Below, in pieces: positions 7,881-19,571 of a DNA stretch of 64,000 nt. The DNA lies in contig NZ_BCTF01000018.1 of the NCBI RefSeq assembly GCF_001571145.1, positions 1 through 64,000 of the forward strand. The letters are read 5' to 3'. The DNA is from Hydrogenophaga flava NBRC 102514. Its GTDB lineage: Bacteria > Pseudomonadota > Gammaproteobacteria > Burkholderiales > Burkholderiaceae_C. The translations under genes were made by a program, and so were the position numbers. The notes beneath the pieces are model-generated. The model worked only from the letters and a program-made list of their open reading frames with translations. It did not search any database and was not told the origin of the DNA. The stretch's first letter is position 1. Every line of letters begins with the position of its first letter.

Positions 7881-10783
7881 CAGGCGATGCTCCTCGTTTC
7901 GCCAGCGCCTGTGCCGGCGGCTTCGGCCAGATTGCTCACACAGCGGCCGCACAGCGTCGGATGTTCGGCGTGCGCGCCCACGTCGTCGGCGTAGTGCCAG
8001 CAGCGTTCGCACTTGGTGGCGGTGCTCGGCGTCACGGTCACAGCCAGTTCCGCGCCGTCCACCACGGTCACGGCCGAGGTGATGGTCACGAACTTCAGGT
8101 CCGCGCCCAGCGCGCGCAGCAGGGCCGCGTCATCCGCGCCGGCGGTGATGGTCAGGTTGGCCTGCAGCGAGGCGCCAACCTTGCCTTCGGTGCGCAGGTC
8201 TTCGATGGCCTTGTTGGCGACGTCTCGGATCTCGCGGATGCGCGACCACTTGGCCAGCAGCGCCTCGTTGGCCGACGGCAGGGCACTGAAGGTCTCGAAG
8301 AAGATCGAGCCCTTCGTCTGGTCCTTGGCGAACACGGCCCAGGCCTCCTCGGCGGTGAAGCTGAGGATGGGCGCCATCCAGCGCAGCATGGCGTGGGTGA
8401 TCTGGTGCAGCGCGGTCTGGGCCGAGCGGCGCGCCAGGCTCTTGGGCGCGGTGGTGTAGAGCCGGTCCTTGAGCACGTCCAGGTAGAACGCGCCCAGGTC
8501 TTCCGAGCAATACACCTGCAGCTTGGCCACCACGGGGTGGAACTCGTAGACGTCGAAGTGCTTCAGGATCTCGGCCTGCAACTCGCTGGCGCGGGCCAGG
8601 GCGTAGCGGTCTATCTCCAGCATCTGCTCCAGCGGCACCGCGTCCTTGGCCGGGTCGAAGTCGACCGTGTTGGCCATCAGGAAACGCAGCGTGTTGCGGA
8701 TGCGGCGGTAGGCGTCGACCACGCGGGCCAGGATCTTGTCGTCGATGTTCAGATCGCCCGAGTAGTCGGTCGCACCCACCCACAGGCGCACGATCTCGGC
8801 GCCGAGCTTGGTGGTGACCGATTGCGGCTCGACCGTGTTGCCCAGCGACTTGCTCATCTTGCGGCCCTGGCCGTCGGTGGCAAAGCCGTGGGTCAGCAGG
8901 CCTTTGTACGGCGCGCGGTCGTAGATCGCGCAGCCCAGCAGCAGCGAGCTGTGGAACCAGCCGCGGTGCTGGTCATGGCCTTCGAGGTACAGATCGGCCT
9001 CGGGGCCTTGGGCGTGCGAAGCACCGTTGGGATAGGCCTTGGCGTGGCTCCCGCGCAGCACGTGCCAGAAAGTCGAACCCGAGTCGAACCAGACTTCGAG
9101 GATGTCGGTGCTCTTGGTGTACTGCGGCGCGTCGGCGCCCAGGATGTCTTCGGCCGTTACACGGCTCCAGGCCTCGATGCCGCCCTTTTCGACGATGTCA
9201 GCCGCCTGGTCGAGGATGGCCATGGTGTTGGGATGAAGCTCGCCCGAGTCTTTGTGCAGGAAGAAGGGCACCGGCACGCCCCAGGACCGCTGGCGCGAGA
9301 TGCACCAGTCGGGCCGGTTGGCGATCATGTCGCGCAGACGGGCCTTGCCGTTTTCGGGGTAGAAGCTGGTGTGGTCGATGGCGTCCAGCGCCAGCTGGCG
9401 CAGGGTCTTGGGCGCCTTGTCCTGGGTGAAGACGCCTTCGCCCTCGTCCATGCGCACGAACCACTGCGCGGCGGCGCGGTAGATCACCGGCGTCTTGTGG
9501 CGCCAGCAGTGCGGGTAGCTGTGGGTGATGGCCTGCGTGGCCATCAGGCGGCCGTGTTCGCGCAGCGTGTCGATGATGACCGGGCAGGCCTTCCAGATGT
9601 GCTGGCCGCCGAACAGCGGCAGTTCTTCGGCGTAGACGCCGTTGCCCAGCACCGGGTTGAGGATCTGGTCGTAGCGCAGGCCGTGGGCCACGCAGCTGTT
9701 GAAGTCGTCCACACCGTAGGCGGGCGCGGAGTGCACGATGCCGGTGCCGTCGCCGTCGCTCACGTAGTCGGCCAGGTACAGCGGCGAGAGGCGTTTGTAG
9801 CTGTATTCCCCGGAGCCGCTGTCGAGGTCGTACAGCGGGTGGCGGAACACCTGGCCACGCAGGGCTTCACCCTTGGCGGTGGCCAGCACATTGCCGGTCA
9901 GGCCGAAGCGCTCCAGGCACTTCTCGACCAGGCTGGCGCCCAGCAGCAGCACGCCCTTGGGCGTGTCGACGAGGGCGTACTCCAGCTCGGGGTGGGCGTT
10001 GAGCGCCTGGTTGGCTGGGATGGTCCAGGCCGTGGTGGTCCAGATGACGGCGAAGGCTTGCTTGCCAGCCGGCAGGGCCGCCAGGCCGAAGGCTTGGGCC
10101 AGACCGGTGGCGTCGTTGGACTCGAAGGCCACGTCCAACGTGTCGCTCTTCTTGTCGGCGTATTCGATCTCGAATTCGGCCAGCGACGATCCGCAGTCGA
10201 AGCACCAGTAGACGGGCTTCAAGCCGCGGTACACGAAGCCGCGTTCGATCACGCGCTTGAAGGCGCGGATCTGGCCCGCTTCGTTGGCCGGGTCCATGGT
10301 GCGGTAGGGGCGCTCCCAGTCGCCCAGCACGCCCAGGCGCTTGAAGTCCTCACGCTGCTGGTCGATCTGTTCGGTGGCGTAGGCGCGGCTCTTGGCCTGC
10401 ATGTCGTCGCGGCTGAGGTTGCGGCCGTGCAGCTTCTCGATCGCGTTCTCGATCGGCAGCCCGTGGCAGTCCCAGCCGGGGATGTATTGCGCGTCGAAGC
10501 CGGCCAGCTGGCGGCTCTTGACGATCATGTCCTTGAGCACCTTGTTCAGCGCATGGCCGATGTGCAGCTTGCCGTTGGCGTAGGGCGGGCCGTCGTGCAG
10601 CACGAACAGGGGCGCGCCCTGGCGGGCGTCGCGCAGGCGTTTGTACAGGCCGCCGCTGTTCCAGTCGGCCACCCAGCCCGGCTCGCGCTTGGGCAGGTCG
10701 CCGCGCATCGGGAAGGGCGTGTCGGGCATGTTCAGCGTGGCGCGGTAGGCGCCGCCGCTGGCGTTCTCGTTCTTTTCAGCCAT
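7880..10783 (-). CDS. ileS: Isoleucyl-tRNA synthetase
   Basis: A 967-residue class I synthetase that charges tRNA-Ile and edits valine. 'HIGH' is exact at residues 74-77. 'KMSKS' lies near residue 640. The C-terminal zinc finger (CxxC ... CxxC, 'CERCW' and 'CGRC') is at about 922-945. Length fits the bacterial type with C-terminal zinc site. It is upstream of lspA in the same transcript, and ribF lies 110 bases before it, so ribF-ileS-lspA is probably one operon. Confidence 0.98.
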   Translation of the reverse strand: MAEKNENASGGAYRATLNMPDTPFPMRGDLPKREPGWVADWNSGGLYKRLRDARQGAPLFVLHDGPPYANGKLHIGHALNKVLKDMIVKSRQLAGFDAQYIPGWDCHGLPIENAIEKLHGRNLSRDDMQAKSRAYATEQIDQQREDFKRLGVLGDWERPYRTMDPANEAGQIRAFKRVIERGFVYRGLKPVYWCFDCGSSLAEFEIEYADKKSDTLDVAFESNDATGLAQAFGLAALPAGKQAFAVIWTTTAWTIPANQALNAHPELEYALVDTPKGVLLLGASLVEKCLERFGLTGNVLATAKGEALRGQVFRHPLYDLDSGSGEYSYKRLSPLYLADYVSDGDGTGIVHSAPAYGVDDFNSCVAHGLRYDQILNPVLGNGVYAEELPLFGGQHIWKACPVIIDTLREHGRLMATQAITHSYPHCWRHKTPVIYRAAAQWFVRMDEGEGVFTQDKAPKTLRQLALDAIDHTSFYPENGKARLRDMIANRPDWCISRQRSWGVPVPFFLHKDSGELHPNTMAILDQAADIVEKGGIEAWSRVTAEDILGADAPQYTKSTDILEVWFDSGSTFWHVLRGSHAKAYPNGASHAQGPEADLYLEGHDQHRGWFHSSLLLGCAIYDRAPYKGLLTHGFATDGQGRKMSKSLGNTVEPQSVTTKLGAEIVRLWVGATDYSGDLNIDDKILARVVDAYRRIRNTLRFLMANTVDFDPAKDAVPLEQMLEIDRYALARASELQAEILKHFDVYEFHPVVAKLQVYCSEDLGAFYLDVLKDRLYTTAPKSLARRSAQTALHQITHAMLRWMAPILSFTAEEAWAVFAKDQTKGSIFFETFSALPSANEALLAKWSRIREIRDVANKAIEDLRTEGKVGASLQANLTITAGADDAALLRALGADLKFVTITSAVTVVDGAELAVTVTPSTATKCERCWHYADDVGAHAEHPTLCGRCVSNLAEAAGTGAGETRSIA

Positions 10784-10893
10784 GGTGTTCGGCTTTCGGT
10801 GGGTGGGGCTTGCAGGCTCGGTGGGCGGCGCGGTGGCCGCAGGGGGTGGGGCAGGGCGCCCCGAGCCTGTGCAGGGGCGGCGACCGGGGGCGG

Positions 10894-11961
10894 TCAGCCT
10901 TGAATTCGGTCGCGCGTGGTCTGGCGGCGCGTCTGGGCGTGCAGCGAAGCAAAAAACGCGCGAGCGTCGTCGCAGTCCTTGGCGATCCCTTGGGTCAGGG
11001 CGTCCAGGCCGTCGTATTTCAGCTCGTCGTGCAGTTTGTGCAGCAGTTCCACCCGGATGATTTTACCGTAGGCCTCTCCGCCGGGCAGGGTGGCCGAGAG
11101 CCCGGCGGGCCAGTCCAGGCAATGGGTTTCCAGCAGCACGCGGCCGCCATTGACGTCGTTGGGGTCCAGCGAGGGGCGCACGCCCAGGTTGGCCACGCCG
11201 GCGAGGGGCTCTCCAGGCCGGGTGAGGCCGTGCACATGGACTGCGAAGATGCCACTGGCAGCGGGTTTCCAATGCGAGAAGCGAAGGTTCAGCGTGCGAA
11301 AGCCGTCCCCGCGCCCCGGGCTCGACTCGGCCAGCTGGCGGCCCAACTTGCGTCCATGGACCACGTGGCCACTGATGGCATAGGGCCGGCCCAGCAGGGC
11401 GGCAGTGCGCTCCATGTCGCCGGCCGCCAGCGCCTCGCGCACCGCCGAACTGCTGACACGGGTGCCGTGCACCTCGTAGCTCTGCATGCGCGCCACATCG
11501 AAGCCCATGGCCGAACCTGCGGTGTCGAGGAGGCGATAGTCACCGGCCCGCTGGGCGCCGAAGCGGAAGTCGTCGCCCACCAGCACGTACTTGACGCCCA
11601 GTGCCCGCACCAGGATGTCCTCGATGAAGGCCTGGGGTGGCAGCGAAGCCAGCCGCTGGTTGAACGGCAGCACCACGCACTGGTCCACGCCACAGCGTTC
11701 CAGTTCTTCCAGCTTGTCGCGCAGCGTGGCGATGCGGGCGGGCGCCAGCTCGGGTTTGCGGTGCACCGCAGCGAAGAAGTCGCGCGGGTGGGGCTCGAAG
11801 GTCATCGCGCAGGTGGGCACGCCTCGGTGGCGGGCCTCGTTCTGCAGCAGCGCCAGCATGGCCTGGTGGCCACGGTGCACACCGTCGAAGTTGCCGATGG
11901 TGAGTGCGCAGCCCTGGGTCGCGGGCAGGGGGCGGTTCCAGAGGCCGCGGAGGATTTTCAT
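10894..11961 (-). CDS. ribF: Bifunctional riboflavin kinase / FAD synthetase
   Basis: A 355-residue cytosolic enzyme making FMN and then FAD from riboflavin. The N-terminal adenylyltransferase half starts with '[14 protein letters not shown]' (about 22-35). The C-terminal flavokinase half carries '[18 protein letters not shown]' and '[11 protein letters not shown]'. It heads the ribF-ileS-lspA block typical of proteobacteria. The 110-base gap to ileS is G-rich and shows no clear terminator. The tail after '[10 protein letters not shown]' is Arg/Thr-rich and variable in the family. Confidence 0.96.
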   Translation of the reverse strand: MKILRGLWNRPLPATQGCALTIGNFDGVHRGHQAMLALLQNEARHRGVPTCAMTFEPHPRDFFAAVHRKPELAPARIATLRDKLEELERCGVDQCVVLPFNQRLASLPPQAFIEDILVRALGVKYVLVGDDFRFGAQRAGDYRLLDTAGSAMGFDVARMQSYEVHGTRVSSSAVREALAAGDMERTAALLGRPYAISGHVVHGRKLGRQLAESSPGRGDGFRTLNLRFSHWKPAASGIFAVHVHGLTRPGEPLAGVANLGVRPSLDPNDVNGGRVLLETHCLDWPAGLSATLPGGEAYGKIIRVELLHKLHDELKYDGLDALTQGIAKDCDDARAFFASLHAQTRRQTTRDRIQG

Positions 11962-12043
11962 GAGGGATTGCGCGGGGTTCGCGAGGGCGTCACAAAAGCA
12001 CGCTATATTGACACAGCCCCGCGGGCACTGGCCTGTGGGCGCA

Positions 12044-12069
12044 CCAGCCGCAGGTGACGATGCGGCTGG
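12044..12069 (+). promoter_or_regulatory. Leader hairpin upstream of HNH gene
   Basis: A perfect 9-bp stem (CCAGCCGCA / TGCGGCTGG, 12044-12052 with 12061-12069) and 8-base loop, ending 31 bases before the TTG start at 12101. Only short T-runs follow. It may be a leader structure controlling the HNH gene or a weak attenuator. Confidence 0.5.
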
Positions 12070-12100
12070 CCTCTTCAGTTTTAGTTGAAGGAGCCAGGTC

Positions 12101-12658
12101 TTGAAGGTCTTGAAGCTGTCTGCCCAGGGGCTGCCGCAATCGTGGATCAGCCTGGAAGAAGCCGTGCTGCACTACGCCGCGGACGAGGTGCGCTGGGAAA
12201 TGGGCGCCGAGGTGGCGGTGTTCCATGGCGGGCACAACGCGGTCACCGGGCGCCAGTCGATCATCACCGTCAACTCGATCATCGGCACCAAGGGCGTTCC
12301 CAACATCAACCCCTTCGAGCTGCGGCCGACGCTGACCAACGCCAAGCTGTTCGCGCGTGACCGCTGCCTTTGCGGTTACTGCGGCCACCGCTTCCACGAG
12401 GACGAACTGACGCGCGAGCACATCCTGCCCATGGCCCAGAACGGCCGCGACATCTGGATGAACGTGGTCACGGCCTGCAAGTCCTGCAACCACCGCAAAG
12501 GCAACCGCACCCCCGAGCAGGCGAACATGCCGCTGCTGTACGCCCCCTACGTGCCCAGCCTCTGGGAGGACTTCATCCTGCGCAACCGCCGCATCCTGGC
12601 GGACCAGATGGAGTTCCTGATGTCGCACCTGCCCAAGACCTCCCGGTTGCACGCCTGA
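12101..12658 (+). CDS. Stand-alone HNH-family protein
   Basis: A 185-residue protein. The C-terminal half is an HNH fold with two zinc CxxC knuckles (C91-C94 and C126-C129) around 'TREHILP' (H107) and 'NVVTACKSCNHRKG' (N121, H131). All expected HNH residues are present. The N-terminal 80 residues ('WISLEEAVLHYAADEVRW', 'NSIIGTKGVPNINPF') match no domain I know. The start is TTG at 12101 with GAAGGAG 8 bases before it. It is not beside a restriction, phage or toxin partner; close copies occur as chromosomal genes across Burkholderiales (from memory). The cellular role is unknown. Confidence 0.82.
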   Translation: MKVLKLSAQGLPQSWISLEEAVLHYAADEVRWEMGAEVAVFHGGHNAVTGRQSIITVNSIIGTKGVPNINPFELRPTLTNAKLFARDRCLCGYCGHRFHEDELTREHILPMAQNGRDIWMNVVTACKSCNHRKGNRTPEQANMPLLYAPYVPSLWEDFILRNRRILADQMEFLMSHLPKTSRLHA

Positions 12659-12661
12659 ATG

Positions 12662-12687
12662 AAAAAGCCCCGCTTGGCGGGGCTTTC
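12662..12687. terminator. Bidirectional terminator between HNH gene and acyl-CoA dehydrogenase
   Basis: A 10-bp perfect stem (AAAGCCCCGC, 12664-12673, with 12677-12686) and a 3-base loop. It starts four bases after the HNH stop. On the minus strand the A-run becomes the T-tail for the convergent dehydrogenase gene. Confidence 0.9.
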
Positions 12688-12706
12688 GGTGAGACGTCCT
12701 TGGCGA

Positions 12707-13822
12707 TCAGGCGAACACGCCCGCCGAATCCTCCATCCGCGCCGACACCTCGCCCAGGTGGTGCAGGGTGTCGCCGTAGGTCATTTCCAGCTGCGTGAGT
12801 TTCTTGAAGTAGTGGCTGACGATGTATTCATCGGTCACGCCGATACCACCATGCAGCTGCACCGCCTGCTGGCCCACATAGCGCATCGATTGCCCCAGCT
12901 GCACCTTGGCGCGCGAGAGCGCTCGGCGGCGCTCGTCCGCCGGGGCATTGAGCTTGAGGCTGGCGTAGTAGCTCATCGACCGCGCCAACTCCAGCTGCAT
13001 CTTCATATCGGCCATGCGGTGGCGCAGGGCCTGGAAGCTGCCGATGGCGACGCCGAACTGCTTGCGTGTGTTCAGGTACTCGGCCGTCACGGCCACCGTC
13101 TTGTCCATCACACCCACCGCCTCGGCGCAGACGCAGGCGATGCCGATGTCCACCGCGTGTTCCAGCGCGGTCAGGCCATTCGTTGTGACCAGCGTGGCCG
13201 CGGCGTTCTGCAAGCTCACCTCGGCCGCACGGCCGCCGTCCTGGGTACCGTACCCCTGGGTGGACACGCCGTCGGCGTTGCGCTCGACCAGGAAGAGGGC
13301 GATCTGGCCGTTGGCCATGGCCGGCACAAGGAAGGCGTCGGCCTGGTCGCCCGCGGGCACCACGCTCTTGGTGCCGCTGAGGGTCCAGCCGCTGCCCGCC
13401 TGCGTGGCGGTGGTCTTGCAGATGTCGAGCTGGTAGCGCGCGCCGCGCTCTTGCTGCGCCAGCACCACCAGCGCTTCGCCTGCCGCGATCTTCGGCAGCC
13501 AGGCCGCTTTCACCTCGGCGCCGCCATAGGCGCCGATCACGCCGCTGGTCACGAGGGTTTGAGCCATCGGCTCCAGCACGATGCCGCGGCCCAGCTCCTC
13601 CATCACCACCATGCCTTCGACCGGACCCATGCCCAGACCGCCGTCGGCTTCGCTGATGTACAGGCCGGCGAGGCCGAGTTCGGCCAGCTCGTTGTAGGCC
13701 GCGCGGTCAAAGCCACCAGCTTTCACGATGGCACGTCGGCGCTCGAAGTCATAGCCCTTGTCGACCCACTTGTGCACCGCATCGCGCAGCTGTTCCTGGT
13801 CGTCGCTGAAATCGAAATCCAT
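12707..13822 (-). CDS. Acyl-CoA dehydrogenase, small-subunit type (PimD-like)
   Basis: A 371-residue flavoprotein of the acyl-CoA dehydrogenase fold. It has the N-terminal helical domain, a middle beta domain ('GWTLSGTKSVVPAGDQAD') and the C-terminal helical FAD domain ending with 'QLHGGIGVTDEYIVSHYFKKL'. It follows the larger paralogue by 10 bases, so the two are co-transcribed and probably form a heteromer, as in pimeloyl-CoA dehydrogenase pairs. The expected catalytic Glu could not be placed with certainty. The substrate is probably an aromatic or dicarboxylic acyl-CoA, by analogy only. Confidence 0.85.
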   Translation of the reverse strand: MDFDFSDDQEQLRDAVHKWVDKGYDFERRRAIVKAGGFDRAAYNELAELGLAGLYISEADGGLGMGPVEGMVVMEELGRGIVLEPMAQTLVTSGVIGAYGGAEVKAAWLPKIAAGEALVVLAQQERGARYQLDICKTTATQAGSGWTLSGTKSVVPAGDQADAFLVPAMANGQIALFLVERNADGVSTQGYGTQDGGRAAEVSLQNAAATLVTTNGLTALEHAVDIGIACVCAEAVGVMDKTVAVTAEYLNTRKQFGVAIGSFQALRHRMADMKMQLELARSMSYYASLKLNAPADERRRALSRAKVQLGQSMRYVGQQAVQLHGGIGVTDEYIVSHYFKKLTQLEMTYGDTLHHLGEVSARMEDSAGVFA

Positions 13823-13832
13823 GTCTGTCTCC

Positions 13833-15014
13833 TTAGCCGAGGACCGTCTGGGCGACGATGTTGCGCTGCACTTCGTTGGAGCCACCGTAGATGGTGGTCT
13901 TGCGCATGTTGAAGTAGGTCGAGGCCAGCGGTGCGTTGGCCACCACAGCGCCCGGGAAGTTGCCTTGCCAGCCGGCTTCCATAGCTTCCTCGATAAAAGG
14001 CGTGGCGAACGGGCCGGCGGCCAGCATCATCAGTTCGGCGTAGCGCTGCTGGATTTCGCTGCCCTTGATCTTGAGCAGGCCGGCAATGTCGAGCGACTGC
14101 TTGCCCGATTTCTCGGCCGACAGCACGCGCAGCACCAGCATCTCCAGCGCCACGATGTCGACTTCCAGCAGCGCGATCTGGTCACGGAAACGCACGTCGT
14201 CCCACACGCCTTCGGCCTTTGCGATGCGCTTGAGGCGTTCCAGTTCGCGCTTGGCGCGGTTGACGTCGGCGATGTTGGTGCGTTCGTGCGAGAGCAGGTG
14301 CTTGGCGTAGGTCCAGCCCTTGTTCTCTTCGCCGATCAGGTTCTCCACCGGCACCTTGACGTTGTCGAAGAAGACCTCGTTGACCTCGCACTCGCCGTCC
14401 AGCAGCTTGATGGGTCGTACCGTCACGCCGGGGGACTTCATGTCGACCAGCAGGAAGCTGATGCCTGTCTGCGGTTTGCCTTCGGTGCTGGTGCGCACGA
14501 GGCAGAAGATCCACTCGCCGTACTGGCCCAGCGTGGTCCAGGTCTTCTGGCCATTGACGACGTAGTGGTCGCCCTGGCGCTCGGCGCGGGTCTTGACCGA
14601 GGCCAGGTCCGAGCCCGAGCCCGGCTCGCTGTAGCCCTGGCTCCACCAGACCTCGCCGCTGGCGATGCCCGGCAGGAAGCGCTCCTGCTGCTCCTTGTTG
14701 CCAAATGCCATGATCACCGGCGCCACCATCACCGGCCCGAAGGGCACGATGCGCGGCGCGCCAGCCAGGGCGCATTCTTCTTCAAACAGGTGCTTCTGCA
14801 CGGCCGTCCAGCCCGGACCGCCGAACTCCTTGGGCCAGCCGTAGCCCAGCCAGCCCTTCTTGCCGAGGATCCTGGCCCAGCGCTGCATGTCGTCCCGTGA
14901 GAGGCGCAGCGCGTTGTGGACCTTGTGGGCGATGTCGGCGGGCAGGTTGTCCTTGACCCAGCCGCGAATCTCGTCGCGGAACGCCAGCTCTTGCGGCGTG
15001 AATGCCAAATCCAT
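13833..15014 (-). CDS. Acyl-CoA dehydrogenase, large-subunit type (PimC-like)
   Basis: A 393-residue flavoprotein and first gene of the dehydrogenase pair. The middle domain carries 'QGYSEPGSGSDLASVKTRA', the flavin- and substrate-contacting motif, and 'YVVNGQKTWTTLGQYGEW'. The C-terminal domain ends 'YGGSNEVQRNIVAQTVLG', the diagnostic ACAD end. It oxidises acyl-CoA to enoyl-CoA, passing electrons to electron-transferring flavoprotein. The pair architecture resembles PimC/PimD. An imperfect palindrome of TetR-operator type lies 66 bases upstream of the start. Confidence 0.88.
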   Translation of the reverse strand: MDLAFTPQELAFRDEIRGWVKDNLPADIAHKVHNALRLSRDDMQRWARILGKKGWLGYGWPKEFGGPGWTAVQKHLFEEECALAGAPRIVPFGPVMVAPVIMAFGNKEQQERFLPGIASGEVWWSQGYSEPGSGSDLASVKTRAERQGDHYVVNGQKTWTTLGQYGEWIFCLVRTSTEGKPQTGISFLLVDMKSPGVTVRPIKLLDGECEVNEVFFDNVKVPVENLIGEENKGWTYAKHLLSHERTNIADVNRAKRELERLKRIAKAEGVWDDVRFRDQIALLEVDIVALEMLVLRVLSAEKSGKQSLDIAGLLKIKGSEIQQRYAELMMLAAGPFATPFIEEAMEAGWQGNFPGAVVANAPLASTYFNMRKTTIYGGSNEVQRNIVAQTVLG

Positions 15015-15079
15015 GCTTGTCTCCGTGGTCGGGGGATCGGTGGTCGCCGAGGGTGGCGGCCCGATCCACGAAGTTTCGC

Positions 15080-15091
15080 ACGACCGTTCGT
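15080..15091. promoter_or_regulatory. Candidate TetR-type operator before the acyl-CoA dehydrogenase pair
   Basis: ACGACCGTTCGT is a 12-base imperfect palindrome (5 of 6 pairs). It is 65 bases upstream of the start at 15014, between yceH and the dehydrogenase operon. Its shape is like operators of TetR-family regulators that control acyl-CoA and phenylacetate catabolism. No tetR gene is present in this window, so any regulator would be elsewhere. Confidence 0.4.
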
Positions 15092-15092
15092 T

Positions 15093-15764
15093 TTATGGCT
15101 GTCCGGGCTGTGACAAACCCAGCTGTTCCCGAAGGTCGGCCAGCTGGGCCTGGAGGGTCGCCACCGTGGCTTCGAGCGAGGCGACCCGTGCGGCCAGTGC
15201 GCCGTCCCCACCGGTCGGCTCGACCGAGAGTGGTGCCGACAGATCGACCGGCCCGCACAGCAGGTGCGCCCAGCGCTGCTCGCGGGCACCGGGCGCGCGC
15301 GGCAGCTTGACGACCAGCGAGCCACCCTTCTCGTCGCTGCGGTCCTGCATTTCTTCCAGGAAGCCCTCCACCGAGGCGATGTCCAGGAACTTGTACCAGC
15401 GGTCGGCGTTGATGCGCAGCTCTCCCGCCGTCTGCGGGCCGCGCAGCATCAGCAGGCCCAGCAAGGTGGCCGACTGGTCCGGCACGCCGGCCGCGCGCGG
15501 GAGGTTGTGTTCATAGCGCGGCACGCGCGAGCCGCTGGACTCGATGACCATGCTGTAGTCGCGCAGCACATCAATGGCGTCGCCGATCTGGGCCTCGCTG
15601 AGGCTCATCACCGGTTCCCGGGCGGTCTTCTGGTTGCAGCCGCCGTGCAGGCTGTTGAGCGAGAGCGGGTAGCTGTCGGGCACGGTGCGGGCCTTTTCCA
15701 TCAGTGTGGCCAACACGCGGGCTTCGACAGGTGAAAGGGGGCGGGTGCGGAAATCGTGGTTCAT
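15093..15764 (-). CDS. yceH: YceH-family winged-helix protein (DUF480/UPF0502)
   Basis: A 223-residue protein with two winged-helix units, beginning '[20 protein letters not shown]' and containing '[18 protein letters not shown]', the family hallmark. A C-terminal short coiled coil ('[20 protein letters not shown]') is visible at about 190-212. Biochemical function is unknown; a DNA-binding or protein-binding role is inferred from the fold. The start at 15764 is chosen by family alignment. It diverges from purN, with 48 bases between starts. Confidence 0.92.
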   Translation of the reverse strand: MNHDFRTRPLSPVEARVLATLMEKARTVPDSYPLSLNSLHGGCNQKTAREPVMSLSEAQIGDAIDVLRDYSMVIESSGSRVPRYEHNLPRAAGVPDQSATLLGLLMLRGPQTAGELRINADRWYKFLDIASVEGFLEEMQDRSDEKGGSLVVKLPRAPGAREQRWAHLLCGPVDLSAPLSVEPTGGDGALAARVASLEATVATLQAQLADLREQLGLSQPGQP

Positions 15765-15812
15765 TACACTTGGCGGCCCCAGCGGGCGCTGAATCGGTCG
15801 GTACATCGGGTC

Positions 15813-16400
15813 GTGAACAAGAACATCGTCATTCTCATCTCAGGCGGCGGCTCCAACATGGCCACCATCGTCCAGGCGGCAGAAAAAGGCCGCTGGCGCG
15901 AGCGCTTTGGTGCCCAGGTGGCGGCCGTCATCAGCAACAAGGCCGACGCCGGGGGGCTGGCCTGGGCGCGCGAACACCATATTCCGACCGCCGCCTTCGA
16001 CCACAAGGCCTATGCCTCGCGCGAAGCTTTCGACGCCGCGCTGATGGCCGAAATCGACCGCCACCAGCCGGCGCTGGTGGTGCTGGCGGGCTTCATGCGC
16101 ATCCTCACGCCGGGTTTTGTGCAGCACTACGAAGGACGCCTGGTCAACATCCATCCCAGCTTGTTGCCTGCTTTCCCGGGCCTGCACACCCACCAGCGCG
16201 CCATCGACGCCGGCTGCCGGTTCGGCGGCTGCACCGTGCACCGCGTGACCGCCGAACTGGACCACGGTGAGTACCTGGACCAGGCGGTGGTGCCCATCCT
16301 GCCGGGCGACACCGCCCAGAGCCTTGCCGCCCGCGTGCTCACGCAGGAGCATCTGATCTATCCGCGGGTCGTTGAACGGCTGTTGGCCGCCATGGCCTGA
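15813..16400 (+). CDS. purN: Phosphoribosylglycinamide formyltransferase
   Basis: A 195-residue cytosolic enzyme of purine synthesis that formylates GAR with 10-formyl-tetrahydrofolate. 'ISGGGSNM' (9-16) binds the phosphate. The catalytic triad is N112, H114 ('[13 protein letters not shown]') and D150 ('AELDHG'), equivalent to E. coli N106, H108 and D144. The start is GTG at 15813, giving the usual 'MNKNIVIL' beginning; an upstream ATG at 15756 would add non-homologous residues and overlap the yceH start. No purM gene is adjacent. Confidence 0.95.
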   Translation: MNKNIVILISGGGSNMATIVQAAEKGRWRERFGAQVAAVISNKADAGGLAWAREHHIPTAAFDHKAYASREAFDAALMAEIDRHQPALVVLAGFMRILTPGFVQHYEGRLVNIHPSLLPAFPGLHTHQRAIDAGCRFGGCTVHRVTAELDHGEYLDQAVVPILPGDTAQSLAARVLTQEHLIYPRVVERLLAAMA

Positions 16401-16410
16401 CTGGCCCGGT

Positions 16411-17025
16411 TCAGCGGGTGCTCCAGGCCAGCTTGCCCGCCATCACGGCGAAGGCGAGTGCGAATCCTCGGCGCAGGGCATCCCGGACGCGCGCCGAGCC
16501 GGCCACCCGCTCTCGGAAGGCATGCGCCGCGCAGCCGTAGAGCACGAACACGCCGAAGGTCATGGCCATGAACACCCCGCTCAACAGGGTGAACTGCCGC
16601 ATCGGTGACGGGTCCACAGGGTCCATGAACTGGGGCATGAAAGCCATGAAGAACAGGGTGAGCTTGGGGTTGAGCAGGTTCAGCAGCACGGCTTTGCCCA
16701 CCAGCCGTGCCGGGTGACTGGGCCTTGTTGTGGCGTCGGTCTCGAACGCCGAGCAGTCCCGCCAGGTCATCACCGCCAGGTACAGCAGATACAGCACCCC
16801 GGCGACCCGCAGCAGCTGAAACGCGAGAGCGCCCGCATGCATCACCGCCGCCAGTCCCAGGGCCGTGGCCGCCATGTGGGGCACGATACCCAGGGTGCAA
16901 CCAAGCGCCGCCCAGGCACTGGCCCGCCGGCCACGCGACAGGCCGGTGGAGACGGTGAACAGCACACCAGCTCCCGGGGTGATCACCACCACGGCGGAAG
17001 TAAGCAGGAATTCAAGCGAGATCAT
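16411..17025 (-). CDS. LysE/RhtB-family amino-acid exporter
   Basis: A 204-residue inner-membrane protein with about six membrane segments. The family motif 'ITPGAGVLFTVSTGLSRGRR' spans residues 16-35 and 'GKAVLLNLLNPKLTLFF' lies near residue 110. Members export lysine, threonine, homoserine or leucine-type amino acids. The start at 17025 removes a short upstream in-frame extension. It is the third gene after prfC and the AraC regulator on the same strand, and AraC-LysE pairs are common, so the AraC protein may control it. Confidence 0.88.
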   Translation of the reverse strand: MISLEFLLTSAVVVITPGAGVLFTVSTGLSRGRRASAWAALGCTLGIVPHMAATALGLAAVMHAGALAFQLLRVAGVLYLLYLAVMTWRDCSAFETDATTRPSHPARLVGKAVLLNLLNPKLTLFFMAFMPQFMDPVDPSPMRQFTLLSGVFMAMTFGVFVLYGCAAHAFRERVAGSARVRDALRRGFALAFAVMAGKLAWSTR

Positions 17026-17098
17026 GGTCAGACTCCAGGGCAAGGCTATGCGGCCGATGTGCCCACTGTGTCTCGCCGGGGTGTGTGCGTCTTGAACG

Positions 17099-17916
17099 TT
17101 ATTGCAGCGGGCCGGTCATGGCCAGTCGCCATTGTCCAGGCGTGAAGCCGAAGTGGCGCACGAACTGCCGGTTCAGATGGCTCTGGTCGGCAAAGCCGCA
17201 GGCAAATGCCGCTTCGGCCAGCGGCGTGCCGGCGGCGATCAGCCGCCGCGCCTGGCGCAATCGCTGCTGCTGCAGCCAGGCGAACGGGGGCAAGCCTTGC
17301 CAGTGCGCGAACTGGCGCACCAGCTGGAAGCGCGAGAGTCCCGCCAGTTGGGCCAGTTGATCCAGGTCGGGCGGCGCGACGACCTGATCGAGCAGGCAGT
17401 CGTGCACCCGCTGCAGGTTGGCCGGGGCCACAACCTCGGTCTGGCGGGTGCTGTGTCCATGTGCCAGCAGACCACAGACCTGGGTGAGTGCTTCTTCGCA
17501 GGCTGCGACAGTCAGTGGGGCGTCGTGGTCCATGTCATCCCAGCGGTGAAACAGCCGGGCGATGGCAGTGCGCACGACCGGGTCGTCGAACACGGGCTGG
17601 GTGAACTCGCGCGCCTGGCCGTCCACCAGCCGGGCCATGGCCGACGAGGTGACGTGGACCATGCGCCAGCGCCGGGCAGTGCGGCCCAGCGGGTGGCCGT
17701 CGTGCACCTCACCGGGGTTGGATGTGACGATGTGACCAGGCAGGGCCTCGACCGGGCCCCGTCCGCTGGCCGACCGGTGACCACCCGCTTCCATCACGCC
17801 AAAGCCGTGGCCGTCGTGCCAGTGGCGGCCGAAACTGCGATCACTGTGCAGCTCCTCGGTGTGCACCCCGTCGACGGGGCCGCGCCGGAGGCGGACGTGG
17901 TGGAGGGGGGAGGAGC

Positions 17917-17920
<4 letters not shown>
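17099..17920 (-). CDS. AraC-family transcriptional regulator
   Basis: A 273-residue regulator. The N-terminal cupin (about 10-100) has the His-rich 'FGRHWHDGHGFGVMEAG' typical of AraC ligand-binding domains. The C-terminal double helix-turn-helix (about 165-265) carries 'LDQLAQLAGLSRFQLVRQF' and 'LAEAAFACGFADQSHLNRQF'. Its ATG overlaps the prfC stop by four bases, so it is coupled to prfC. The LysE exporter lies 73 bases downstream and is a likely target. The effector is unknown, probably an amino acid. Confidence 0.88.
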
Positions 17921-19536
<1,616 letters not shown>

Positions 19537-19571
19537 AACCCTTGATTATCCCCGGTGGGACAATACCAGCC

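Noticed and set aside
7850-10903. A plus-strand open frame of about 1000 residues opposite ileS
   Set aside because: It is the antisense of a clear ileS gene in high-GC DNA; composition is Ala/Arg/Gly/Val/Gln-rich without domains, and ileS has all motifs.
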